Part shown: positions 1-6,593 of the stretch, piece by piece
Position numbering within the stretch: the stretch's first letter is position 1
Layout: each line of letters starts with the position of its first letter
Notes under the pieces: generated by a model
The model's database searches: none
What the model was told of the DNA's origin: nothing
Seen by the model: the letters and a program-made list of their open reading frames with translations, nothing else
Translations under genes and position numbers: made by a program
From: Elusimicrobiota bacterium
Lineage (GTDB): Bacteria > CG03 > SLGR01 > PWQF01
NCBI GenBank assembly: GCA_003557485.1
Contig: PWOI01000116.1
Location: 1 to 11,033, forward strand
Reading direction: 5' to 3'
Length of the DNA: 11,033 bases

Positions 1-678
1 CCTCTCGATGAAATAAAAATTGTTTCCAGTCTCCGGGATATCATAGGTGCTGCCGGCAAAGAGAAGTTAAAAATAACTGCTATCCAGCAGAAGATCCTGC
101 CCGGCTGTGGCGGTGATACAGCAGAAGAACTTGCTTCATCCCGATGGTTCGCCGACAGAATGCCCCCTACGGTAAAACAGAACCTTGTTAATGTTGAGAA
201 AAGGCTCCTTAAAGAAAACAAAATTCCGGCTGGGGTTGTATATCACGGTTTAAAATACCGGGAAATTTTAATAAAAGAAAATAAGGAATACGGCCGTCGC
301 GGCTTCCTGACAGTTTTCATAACTCCCCGGATTCTGGCTACATCTGAGGCCCCCTGGGGAAGTCCCCACATCAGAACTGTTCTTTTAGGGGCTCCCGCCG
401 TAATTTCCAGCAGGGGGATTACAATGGGCCCGGCCCGGGCCCGGGACTCAATCCATAAGGAAGAAAACGGTATAAGCAAAGATACCATTGAAAAAATAGC
501 CGGATCCCTTCTTTTGCAGGCCATTTTTTACCGTTTTCTTGGGGAAGGGCTCTGTCCTCTCTCGGACTGCTGCATTTATAATCCTCACTGGCGCGATGAG
601 ATGATTAAAGCCCTGGGACCTGGGGCAGCGCTCTGTAAAGAACATTTAAGAAGGTTGGAGGAATGGCTTAATACTTGA
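1..678 (+). CDS. 3' part of an uncharacterised protein, DUF6775-like (putative metallopeptidase family)
   Basis: The frame is open from the first base of the window to TGA at 676-678, so the gene starts upstream and 225 C-terminal residues are visible. The Met at base 160 is internal; coding continues before it with no break. Two blocks look conserved: a strand-rich block around visible residues 102-148 (FITPRILATS, then IRTVLLGAPAVISSRGI and a GPARARDS segment), and a C-terminal block around 181-202 reading GLCPLSDCCIYNPHWRDEM. From memory this pattern resembles the DUF6775 proteins, mostly archaeal and labelled putative metallopeptidases. No HExxH zinc site appears in the visible part, so any peptidase role is unproven. 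Three clustered cysteines (about 185, 190, 191) with His and Trp nearby could bind metal. The stop overlaps the -35 box of the next gene, so it is probably transcribed separately from cysK. Confidence 0.6.
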   Translation, partial: PLDEIKIVSSLRDIIGAAGKEKLKITAIQQKILPGCGGDTAEELASSRWFADRMPPTVKQNLVNVEKRLLKENKIPAGVVYHGLKYREILIKENKEYGRRGFLTVFITPRILATSEAPWGSPHIRTVLLGAPAVISSRGITMGPARARDSIHKEENGISKDTIEKIAGSLLLQAIFYRFLGEGLCPLSDCCIYNPHWRDEMIKALGPGAALCKEHLRRLEEWLNT

Positions 679-703
679 CAAGTATAAATTTATTTTATAT
701 ATA
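675..703 (+). promoter_or_regulatory. Likely sigma-70-type promoter of cysK and the following genes
   Basis: A perfect -35 TTGACA lies at 675-680. Seventeen bases later TATATA (698-703) can serve as -10, or TATATT at 700-705 with a 19-base spacer. The -35 overlaps the stop codon of the upstream gene. The very AT-rich leader of about 70 bases carries an 11-base direct repeat (723-733 and 756-766) before the ribosome binding site AGGAGG at 766-771. Confidence 0.6.
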
Positions 704-778
704 TTAAATATAAGTTAAATAATAATATTTAAAACTTTTATATGGTGTAGGAATTTAATATTTAAAGGAGGAATAAAA

Positions 779-1699
779 ATGAGTATAAGTAAAAGTATTA
801 CAGAAACCGTAGGGAGTACTCCAATAGTAGAACTTGGAAAAATATCAAAGGGAGTTGGCGCCAGGATAGTTGCAAAGGTAGAATCCTTCAATCCATTAGG
901 AAGTGTAAAGGACAGGATTGCAGCGGCAATGATAGAAGCAGCTGAGAAGTCCGGAAAGATCCAACCGGAAACAACTATTATAGAGCCTACTTCGGGAAAT
1001 ACCGGCATAGCCCTGGGGTTTGTCTGCGCAGCCCGCGGGTACCGGCTTATATTGACAATGCCCGAAACCATGAGTATAGAACGCAGGAGGCTTTTAAAGG
1101 CTTTGGGAGCAGAACTCATACTTACCCCTGGAGAAGGGGGGATGAAAGGTGCCGTTATAAGGGCGGAAGAGGAAAGCCTGGCTATAAAAAATTCCTTTGT
1201 GCCTCAGCAATTTAAGAACCCGGCAAATCCGGAAATTCATCGCAGGACCACTGCGCAGGAAATACTTAAAGCCACGGGTGGAGATGTAGATATACTTGTT
1301 TCCGGCGTGGGTACAGGTGGAACCATAACAGGGGTTTCAGAAATACTTAAACAAAAAAACAAAAATTTTCATACTGTGGCTGTAGAGCCTGCAGAGTCAC
1401 CCGTTCTTTCCGGAGGACAGCCGGGTCCTCATAAAATACAGGGGATAGGGGCGGGTTTTGTGCCCGATGTCCTGAATGTGGAAATAATAGATGAAATCCG
1501 CCAAGTTGGTTCTGAAGAAGCCATGGAATACGCCAGAAGGCTTGCAAAAGAAGAGGGCATATTTGCGGGAATATCATCCGGGGCTGCTGTTGCTGCCGCT
1601 GTAAAAACAGCAAAAAAAGAAGAAAACAGAGGTAAAAATATTCTTGCAATACTCCCGGACCTGGGGGACAGGTACCTGTCCACTAATATTTTTGATTAG
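779..1699 (+). CDS. cysK: Cysteine synthase (O-acetylserine sulfhydrylase)
   Basis: This PLP enzyme makes L-cysteine from O-acetylserine and sulfide in the cytoplasm. The 306-residue length is normal for CysK. The PLP lysine is K44 in NPLGSVKDR, the substrate loop TSGNTG is at 71-76, the phosphate-binding loop GTGGT at 178-182, the conserved GIGAGFVP at 222-229, and the SSG that contacts the PLP ring at 266-268. All expected catalytic parts are present. The start is supported by AGGAGG at 766-771, seven bases before ATG. It is the first gene after a clear promoter and is followed in the same direction by a cysteine-rich secreted protein, a thioredoxin, a permease and an Fe-S protein, so the operon may link cysteine supply to thiol or metal chemistry. 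CysM or a cystathionine beta-synthase-like role is possible, but the sequence fits CysK best. Confidence 0.93.
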   Translation: MSISKSITETVGSTPIVELGKISKGVGARIVAKVESFNPLGSVKDRIAAAMIEAAEKSGKIQPETTIIEPTSGNTGIALGFVCAARGYRLILTMPETMSIERRRLLKALGAELILTPGEGGMKGAVIRAEEESLAIKNSFVPQQFKNPANPEIHRRTTAQEILKATGGDVDILVSGVGTGGTITGVSEILKQKNKNFHTVAVEPAESPVLSGGQPGPHKIQGIGAGFVPDVLNVEIIDEIRQVGSEEAMEYARRLAKEEGIFAGISSGAAVAAAVKTAKKEENRGKNILAILPDLGDRYLSTNIFD

Positions 1700-1748
1700 G
1701 AAGGCACTCTATTAAAAGAGAGGATATTTGTGTAAATAGGAGGAAAAA

Positions 1749-2066
1749 ATGAGGAAAATACTGTTTATTACATCGGTCATGTTTTTTGGTCTGGCCGCCA
1801 TTATTATGGGCGCAGGTCGCAGGGCGCCGGAGGAAGGGTTACACTGCCGTGCTCATGGGACAATTGGAAAAGACGCTGGCTGTTACCATCATGAACATTT
1901 CTTGAAAGAGGATGGCTGCACTATTCGCGGATCGAAAGAGGAAGAAATAGGAATGCAGGCTGTCTGCGCTAAGATGGATAGGGAGTTTACGGTTGATGAA
2001 AACACCAAAATAGTTGAATGTAAGGACGGTTCGGTAAAATACCTGTGCTGTCCGGCCTGTAAATAA
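1749..2066 (+). CDS. Small secreted cysteine-rich protein, probable metal or thiol binder
   Basis: I do not recognise a named family. The 105-residue protein starts with a signal-peptide-like segment (basic MRK, hydrophobic about 4-20) followed by GAGRRAPEE. The mature part is about 80 residues with eight cysteines (33, 45, 57, 73, 91, 100, 101, 104) and a His cluster (32, 36, 47, 48, 50). It ends in YLCCPACK, which recalls the FCCxxC ends of YHS-type and other metal-binding domains. Export to the periplasm or membrane surface is inferred. The ribosome site AGGAGG (1738-1743) lies five bases before ATG. It sits 49 bases after cysK and 60 before a thioredoxin-like gene whose product shares the GAGR-x-x-PE motif at the same place, so the two probably act together. 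It could bind soft metals or be a redox substrate of its neighbour. Confidence 0.8.
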   Translation: MRKILFITSVMFFGLAAIIMGAGRRAPEEGLHCRAHGTIGKDAGCYHHEHFLKEDGCTIRGSKEEEIGMQAVCAKMDREFTVDENTKIVECKDGSVKYLCCPACK

Positions 2067-2126
2067 AACCAGGCATATTCTGTTTTTCCCGGATTCGTAT
2101 TATAATAGAGAAAAAGGAGAAAGACT

Positions 2127-2585
2127 ATGTTTTTAAAAATTGTATCAGTAATAGTGATGTCAGCTTTGTTGACCGGAGCGGGCCGTATGGGTCCGGAATC
2201 CGATGAGATTGAGCAGTATTCTCCATCGGTAGATGAAGAATACAAAATGCAGATTAACTGGATTTATAATCTGCAGGAAGGACTGGATGCGGCCGCTGAG
2301 AAAGAGAAGCCGCTTATGGTATATTTCGGCGCAGACTGGTGTGTTTGGTGCAGAAGAATGGAAAATGAAACCTATGCCGATCCGAAAGTAATTGAACTCT
2401 CTGAGTATTTTGTAAGTGTTAAGATAGATACGGATGACAACCCGGAAGTTGCGCGCGAGTACGGAGTCCGGGGGCTGCCTATAGTTATATTTATGGACTC
2501 AGATGGTGAGATTATTGAGAGAGTGTCGGGCTATCGGGATGGCGCTGCTTTTGCCTCGGTAATGATGTCATTTGTAGACCGTTAA
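2127..2585 (+). CDS. Secreted thioredoxin-like protein (WCVWC active site)
   Basis: This 152-residue protein has an N-terminal hydrophobic export signal (about 2-16), a short linker, and one thioredoxin fold from about residue 46 to the end. The redox motif CVWC is at 72-75 in FGADWCVWC, and the cis-proline follows at P118 in VRGLPIVIF. The layout resembles the thioredoxin_7/DUF255 and DsbD C-terminal type rather than cytoplasmic TrxA, whose motif is WCGPC. It probably reduces or rearranges thiols in the periplasm; likely partners are the cysteine-rich protein before it and the permease after it. AAGGAG (2114-2119) gives the start with seven-base spacing. TATAAT at 2101-2106 might be an internal promoter, but no good -35 is present. 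Residues 17-24 (GAGRMGPE) match the preceding protein's post-signal motif. Confidence 0.88.
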   Translation: MFLKIVSVIVMSALLTGAGRMGPESDEIEQYSPSVDEEYKMQINWIYNLQEGLDAAAEKEKPLMVYFGADWCVWCRRMENETYADPKVIELSEYFVSVKIDTDDNPEVAREYGVRGLPIVIFMDSDGEIIERVSGYRDGAAFASVMMSFVDR

Positions 2586-2603
2586 ACGAAAGAATATGCA
2601 GAT

Positions 2604-3494
2604 ATGATAAGAGAGTTTTTTGAAGTATTTTTAGCATACCTTAGCGGTATAATTCTGCCCCTGGCAGCCGGTTTTACGGTCAGCGGAGCCATTCAGGAGT
2701 TTGTTCCTCAAAGATGGATTGAAGAAAGACTGGGAGGAAAAGGTTTTCTTCCCATACTCTATTCTTCAATGATAGGAGCGGTAATACCTGTCTGCTGCTG
2801 GGGTTCTCTTCCCATTGCAGTTACTTTTCACAGGAAAGGCGCTTCGCTGGGCCCGGTATTTGCCTTTCTTATAGCCACCCCGGCCACTTCCCTGAGCGCT
2901 CTTTTTGTATCCTGGAGGTTTTTGGGGCTCTTTTTCACTGCCTATGTTTTTGCAGCAGTCATACTGATCGCCCTGATTGCAGGAATTACAGGGAGATGGA
3001 TAAAACATAAAAGAAAAGACTCCATTGCAGATGGAACAGAAATAAAAAAGGACGGCTGCTGCGCTATGAAGGTAAACAGGAGTATTAAAACACGCATCAC
3101 TGCAGTCTTTAAGTACGCTTTTATAAAAATGCCCAGAGATATAGGGCTTGAACTTCTTATTGGTATGGGCCTTGCGGCTTTTGTAGTTACCTTTGTTCCG
3201 GTTGGTAGACTTATAGAAGTATTTCTCTCCGGAGGGTCTGCATATATATTTTCGGTTGTTTTCGGGCTGCTTGTTTATATGTGCTCAACGGCAAGCGTTC
3301 CTCTTGTCCACGCCTTTATAGGGCAGGGTATGGCAGCCGGGGCAGCAATGGCCCTTCTTATTATAGGACCCGTAGAAAGCTACGGGACCATACTGGTTTT
3401 GAAAAAAGAATTCGGGTTCCGGGTACTGCTCTTTTACCTGGTTCTTGTATCGGCTGGTGCTGTAGCGGCAGGCTTTATCTTTTCGCTGATATAA
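2604..3494 (+). CDS. Membrane permease of the ArsP/DUF318 (PF03773) type
   Basis: This 296-residue inner-membrane protein has about eight hydrophobic segments in two halves, separated by a charged cytoplasmic-type loop (about 131-167). The first half carries IPVCCWGSLPIAVTFHRKG (62-79), then GPVFAFLIATPATSLSAL. The second half carries VYMCSTASVPLVHAFIGQGMAAGAAMALLIIGPVESYGT. This two-fold plan with cysteines in a helix and the ATPATS and GP motifs is typical of DUF318 permeases. Characterised relatives include ArsP, which exports trivalent organoarsenicals, and SO_0444-type proteins annotated as Cu/Zn efflux. The substrate here is unknown. The vicinal pairs C64-C65 and C152-C153 could bind a soft metal or metalloid. 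The ribosome site is weak and the gene starts 18 bases after the thioredoxin stop, so it may depend on translation of that gene. Confidence 0.82.
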   Translation: MIREFFEVFLAYLSGIILPLAAGFTVSGAIQEFVPQRWIEERLGGKGFLPILYSSMIGAVIPVCCWGSLPIAVTFHRKGASLGPVFAFLIATPATSLSALFVSWRFLGLFFTAYVFAAVILIALIAGITGRWIKHKRKDSIADGTEIKKDGCCAMKVNRSIKTRITAVFKYAFIKMPRDIGLELLIGMGLAAFVVTFVPVGRLIEVFLSGGSAYIFSVVFGLLVYMCSTASVPLVHAFIGQGMAAGAAMALLIIGPVESYGTILVLKKEFGFRVLLFYLVLVSAGAVAAGFIFSLI

Positions 3495-3541
3495 TAATGC
3501 ATTATAAGCTGCAGGGTATAAAAAACAGCTAAGGAGGAAAG

Positions 3542-4414
3542 ATGAGCGAAAAAGTTATGAGAGAAGTTATTAAGATTGATGAGGATCTATGCAACGGATG
3601 CGGAGAATGCGTTCCGGCCTGTCCCGAGGGCGCTATACAGATTATAGACGGCAAGGCAAGGCTGATAAGCGATCTTTTATGCGACGGGCTTGGGGCTTGT
3701 CTGGGTGAATGTCCCCTTGATGCAATAACCATTGAAAAAAGGCCCGCCGAACCATATGACGAAAAAGCAACAATGGAAAATGTTATAAAACACGGAGAAA
3801 ACACCGTAAAGGCCCACCTTAAGCACTTAAAGGATCACGGTGAAGATGAATACCTGAAGGAGGCTCTCGATTTTCTTGAGGAGCGGGGCATTGAGAATCC
3901 GCTCAAGGAAGAAAGTAGTGGGGGTGTAGAGAAAAAACATGGTCCGGGCATGCCGTCCGGCTGTCCCGGGGCAAGAGTAATGGATTTCAGCAGCAGGCAG
4001 GAATCTCCTTCATCAGGCGGAGAGAATATACCGTCACAGCTGCGTCAGTGGCCGGTACAGCTTCACCTTGTTCCGCCGACTGCTCCATATTTCAAAAATG
4101 CGGATGTCCTGCTTTCGGCTGACTGCGTGGCTTATGCCCTTGGAAATTTTCACTCTAAATATTTGAAGGGAAAATCCGTTGCCATTGCCTGTCCGAAACT
4201 TGATGAAGGCCAGGATGTGTATGAAAATAAACTGACGGCTATGATAGACGAAGGGGGAATAGATACCCTTACTGTTATGATAATGGAAGTTCCCTGCTGC
4301 CGCGGGTTGCTCGCTCTTTCCCAGAGGGCTTTAGAAAAGGCTCAAAGAAAAATTCCCCTGAAAGTAATTATTGTGGGAATCAACGGAGAAATAAAAACAG
4401 AGGACTGGATTTAA
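3542..4414 (+). CDS. Ferredoxin-type 4Fe-4S protein with an extra C-terminal domain
   Basis: This is a 290-residue cytoplasmic protein. Residues 10-66 form a ferredoxin-like domain. The first cluster site is canonical (C17, C20, C23, C27 in CNGCGECVPACP). The second reads CDGLGACLGECP, with C47, C53 and C57 but Leu at 50 where a cysteine would be. A charged, low-complexity linker (about 68-165) leads to a C-terminal domain starting near QLRQWPVQLHLVPP (167-179), with further cysteines at 195, 217, 252 and 253 (VPCCRG). Proteins of this layout occur in anaerobes and are usually annotated only as 4Fe-4S ferredoxins; an electron-transfer role is likely but the partner is unknown. AAGGAGG at 3531-3537 supports the start, although the spacing is short at four bases. 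It is the last gene of the plus-strand group and converges on nfo. Confidence 0.85.
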   Translation: MSEKVMREVIKIDEDLCNGCGECVPACPEGAIQIIDGKARLISDLLCDGLGACLGECPLDAITIEKRPAEPYDEKATMENVIKHGENTVKAHLKHLKDHGEDEYLKEALDFLEERGIENPLKEESSGGVEKKHGPGMPSGCPGARVMDFSSRQESPSSGGENIPSQLRQWPVQLHLVPPTAPYFKNADVLLSADCVAYALGNFHSKYLKGKSVAIACPKLDEGQDVYENKLTAMIDEGGIDTLTVMIMEVPCCRGLLALSQRALEKAQRKIPLKVIIVGINGEIKTEDWI

Positions 4415-4430
4415 AACCGGAAAATATTTG

Positions 4431-4463
4431 AAAAATTCTCTTAGGGTTAATCTTCCCTTAGAG
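4431..4463 (-). terminator. Intrinsic terminator after nfo
   Basis: Read on the minus strand, CTCTAAGGG (4463-4455) pairs with CCCTAAGAG (4446-4438) across an eight-base loop, 8 of 9 pairs matching, and AATTTTT follows (4437-4431). The hairpin overlaps the last codons and stop of nfo. On the plus strand the stem is followed by ATTTAAG, so it would be a weak terminator for the converging Fe-S gene. Confidence 0.65.
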
Positions 4464-5235
4464 ATTTAAGAAGGTTTATGTTTTTGAGGTCTGCTTCTTT
4501 TCCTCCCGGGGTTTCGATTATAAAAGCTTTCTCCTTCCATAACGGGCTGTTTATTACTGAAGCAAACCGGCTTATACCGATACTTCCTTCCCCTATGCCG
4601 GCATGCATATCCGAATGAGACCCGAAGCCGGTCTTTGAATCATTTACATGAATAAGCCTGGTATAAGGAGCAAGGTCTTCCATATCCTCCATAGAAAACC
4701 CTGCCTGGAAGGCATGGGCCGTATCTATACAGAATCCGGCTTGGAGGCCGAGCCGGTCCCTTAACTGCAGAAGTTCTTCAGGTGAATTTCCCATCTGGTT
4801 TCCGCTGCCTGCAGTATTTTCAATCAGCAGTTTTGTTTTTGGAGCCCTTTCTGCAGTAACGGTTTTGAATGCGGAAACAATCTGTTTTATGCCGTCCTTC
4901 TTATTTATTGAACTTCCCGGATGAAGCACAAGATAATCGGCATTCAGCATATCCGCCCTTTGAAATTCGGTCTTAAGGGCGATGACAGATTTGTCGTAAA
5001 TCTCTCCCTGGCCGGCTATGTTTATAAGGTACGGCGCGTGTATAAATAGAGGCCCAATACCGTGTTTTTCTCTAAGTGCTGTAAACTCTGCAGCTTTCTT
5101 TTTATTTATGGGTTTGCGGGCCCATCCGCGGGGATTTCCAGAGAATATCTGGAGAGTATTACCTCCCGTGTAAAGAAGGTATTCAACGGTTTTGGCGTAA
5201 CCCCCCGAAACCGGACAGTGAGGGCCTATTCTCAT
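4447..5235 (-). CDS. nfo: Endonuclease IV (AP endonuclease, zinc-dependent)
   Basis: This enzyme cuts DNA 5' of abasic sites in base-excision repair using three zinc ions in a TIM barrel. All nine metal ligands known from E. coli Nfo have counterparts: H66 (FIHAPY), H105 (LVLHPGS), E139 (IENTAG), D171 and H174 (CIDTAHAFQAG), H196 (HVNDSK), D209 and H211 (SDMHAGIGEG) and E241 (IIETPG). At 262 residues it is slightly shorter than E. coli Nfo (285). The frame is open farther upstream to 5424, but that stretch lies within znuB and is not Nfo-like. The ATG at 5235 overlaps the znuB TGA in an ATGA junction and has AGGAA just before it, so it is the better start. Being the last gene of the zinc operon is unusual and suggests nfo expression follows zinc status. 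Confidence 0.94.
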   Translation of the reverse strand: MRIGPHCPVSGGYAKTVEYLLYTGGNTLQIFSGNPRGWARKPINKKKAAEFTALREKHGIGPLFIHAPYLINIAGQGEIYDKSVIALKTEFQRADMLNADYLVLHPGSSINKKDGIKQIVSAFKTVTAERAPKTKLLIENTAGSGNQMGNSPEELLQLRDRLGLQAGFCIDTAHAFQAGFSMEDMEDLAPYTRLIHVNDSKTGFGSHSDMHAGIGEGSIGISRFASVINSPLWKEKAFIIETPGGKEADLKNINLLKSLRED

Positions 5236-6029
5236 TTCCTGCGGACCAACTTTACTAAAGGCCGCACCATAGCAAATAAAGCCAGCACTATCATAAGAAG
5301 CGGCCCGAAAGGCTGGTCGCCCAGAACCGCCGCGGCAAAAGAGACCAGGTATGCCGCAACTGCGATTAAAACGCTGACAGCAAGAGACTTTTTCCAGCCG
5401 TCCACAATTACAAATCCAATCCAAGGCGGAACAAAAAACATTGCAAATGCCGGGAAAGCTCCTATTGAAACTGTTCCCAGGACCGCAGAGAAAACTACCA
5501 GTCCGGCAAATATAATACGGTGAGGAAAGGCCGCGATATTATTAGCTGAGTAGTAATCAGGGAAAAACCTTTCCGTAAGAAGCCTTTTTGAGAGCCATTT
5601 CAATACCGCAAGAAGAAAGACCAGAAGTATCAGAGCTCCGGCAAGGTGGCCGCCGTGAGTGAAATAAAGCTGTCCTCTTAGGAATGTTTCCCCGGCAACT
5701 TCACCGTGATACGTATTTGCGGCAAGGAGCAGCGATGCCGCCCACCCTAATATTATCATCATTGCGTAATGGCTGTTGCCGCTTTTGGGGTTAAGGTCTT
5801 TAATTAGAGCTGCCCCTGCAGCAGCAGCAACGGCGGTAAAGATAACCGGCACCCCTAGGGCCACTCCGGCAACTGCTCCTGCCGCTGATATCTGGGAAAT
5901 TCCCAGGGCCGAAAGCCATTCCTCCCTCATTTTAAGAAAACCTCCTATAAGGCTCAGGGCAGCTGCCAGGCAGAGTCCTGTCAGAAGGGGAACCCTGAAA
6001 AGGGGATCAAAAAGTATAAAATCGTTCAT
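5232..6029 (-). CDS. znuB: Zinc/manganese ABC transporter membrane subunit, ZnuB-like
   Basis: This 265-residue inner-membrane permease of the ABC-3 family has about eight hydrophobic segments across its whole length. Family features include the N-terminal PLFRVPLLTGLCLAAALSLIGGFLKMREEWLSALGISQISAAG, the central GNSHYAMMIILGWAASLLLAAN and the late SIGAFPAFAMFFVPPWIGF. It would form the channel through which ZnuC drives metal received from ZnuA. Its ATG overlaps the TGA of the ATPase gene (ATGA at 6026-6029) and its own TGA overlaps the nfo ATG, so translation of the three genes is probably coupled. Zinc is preferred as substrate because of the Fur-family gene, the His-rich outer-membrane protein and the zinc enzyme Nfo nearby, but manganese transporters share this fold and cannot be excluded from sequence. 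Confidence 0.9.
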   Translation of the reverse strand: MNDFILFDPLFRVPLLTGLCLAAALSLIGGFLKMREEWLSALGISQISAAGAVAGVALGVPVIFTAVAAAAGAALIKDLNPKSGNSHYAMMIILGWAASLLLAANTYHGEVAGETFLRGQLYFTHGGHLAGALILLVFLLAVLKWLSKRLLTERFFPDYYSANNIAAFPHRIIFAGLVVFSAVLGTVSIGAFPAFAMFFVPPWIGFVIVDGWKKSLAVSVLIAVAAYLVSFAAAVLGDQPFGPLLMIVLALFAMVRPLVKLVRRK

Positions 6030-6592
6030 GACAGTTCAATAATCCTTTCGCAGTGTTTTTCTAGAAATGGCTTCTCGTGGCTTACAAGAATAACAGACCG
6101 GTGCGGGTCGTGGTTCTCAAGAAGCACGGATAGTTCGTCTATAGCATCCCCGTCAAGGTTGTTTGTCGGTTCGTCCAGCAGCACAAGGTTTGCAGGACCG
6201 GCAAGGCATGCCGCGGTCTGGAGGAACTGGAACTGCCCACCGCTCATCCTGCTGAGAGGGACATCAAGCAGGCAATGTATCCTGTCGGATGATTTGTCGG
6301 GGTCTGCTCCCAGAAGGGAGAAGAGTTCCCTGCCCAGAAGGGCAAGCTCCGGGGGGAGTTCCGGTCTCTGCCAGTGGTGGGTTATCTGGGTATGTGGAGC
6401 TTTTTTTATTCTTCCCGAGAATATCCGGGCCGCTCCCGTAATAGCTCTCAGGAGCGTCGATTTGCCCGAGCCGTTAGGCCCTCCCAGCCCAATTATATGC
6501 CCCTCCTCAATAGCAAAGGATACGGGACCCGTAACGGGCCCCGTATACCCTGCACGCAGGTTCTCTACCTTAAGCAGTTCTACTGATTTCAT
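6026..6592 (-). CDS. znuC: Zinc/manganese ABC transporter ATPase, ZnuC-like, short
   Basis: This cytoplasmic ATPase powers ZnuB. All ATP-site parts are present: aromatic Y16, Walker A GPNGSGKST (38-46), Q-loop Q75, signature MSGGQ (116-120, Met replacing the usual Leu), Walker B NLVLLDEPT (135-143) and switch H172. At 188 residues it is clearly shorter than typical ZnuC (about 250): the chain ends soon after the H-loop and lacks the usual C-terminal extension. The start chosen is the ATG at 6592, one base after the znuA stop and preceded by GGGAA; an in-frame ATG at 6628 would reach into znuA and adds residues unlike the family. The stop overlaps the znuB start. Confidence 0.9.
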   Translation of the reverse strand: MKSVELLKVENLRAGYTGPVTGPVSFAIEEGHIIGLGGPNGSGKSTLLRAITGAARIFSGRIKKAPHTQITHHWQRPELPPELALLGRELFSLLGADPDKSSDRIHCLLDVPLSRMSGGQFQFLQTAACLAGPANLVLLDEPTNNLDGDAIDELSVLLENHDPHRSVILVSHEKPFLEKHCERIIELS

Positions 6593-6593
6593 A

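Noticed and set aside
426-445. Twenty-base run of only G and C with nested CCCGGG palindromes
   Set aside because: It is explained by Gly-Pro-Ala-Arg codons in a conserved part of the first gene.
1707-1720. Short CTCT/AGAG hairpin after cysK
   Set aside because: Only four pairs and no T-run; not a terminator.
2101-2106. TATAAT before the thioredoxin gene
   Set aside because: No acceptable -35 at 16-18 bases; kept only as a remark.
5236-5424. Upstream extension of nfo to an ATG at 5424 (325 residues)
   Set aside because: The added residues are znuB read in another frame and are unlike Nfo; the ATG at 5235 has the ATGA overlap and a ribosome site.
5062-5523. Plus-strand open frame opposite nfo and znuB
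   Set aside because: No motif, no ribosome site, and the opposite strand is clearly coding.
6522-6545. Tandem 12-base repeat in znuC coding for TGPV twice
   Set aside because: The distance from the aromatic residue to the next strand is normal for ABC ATPases, so there is no clear insertion.
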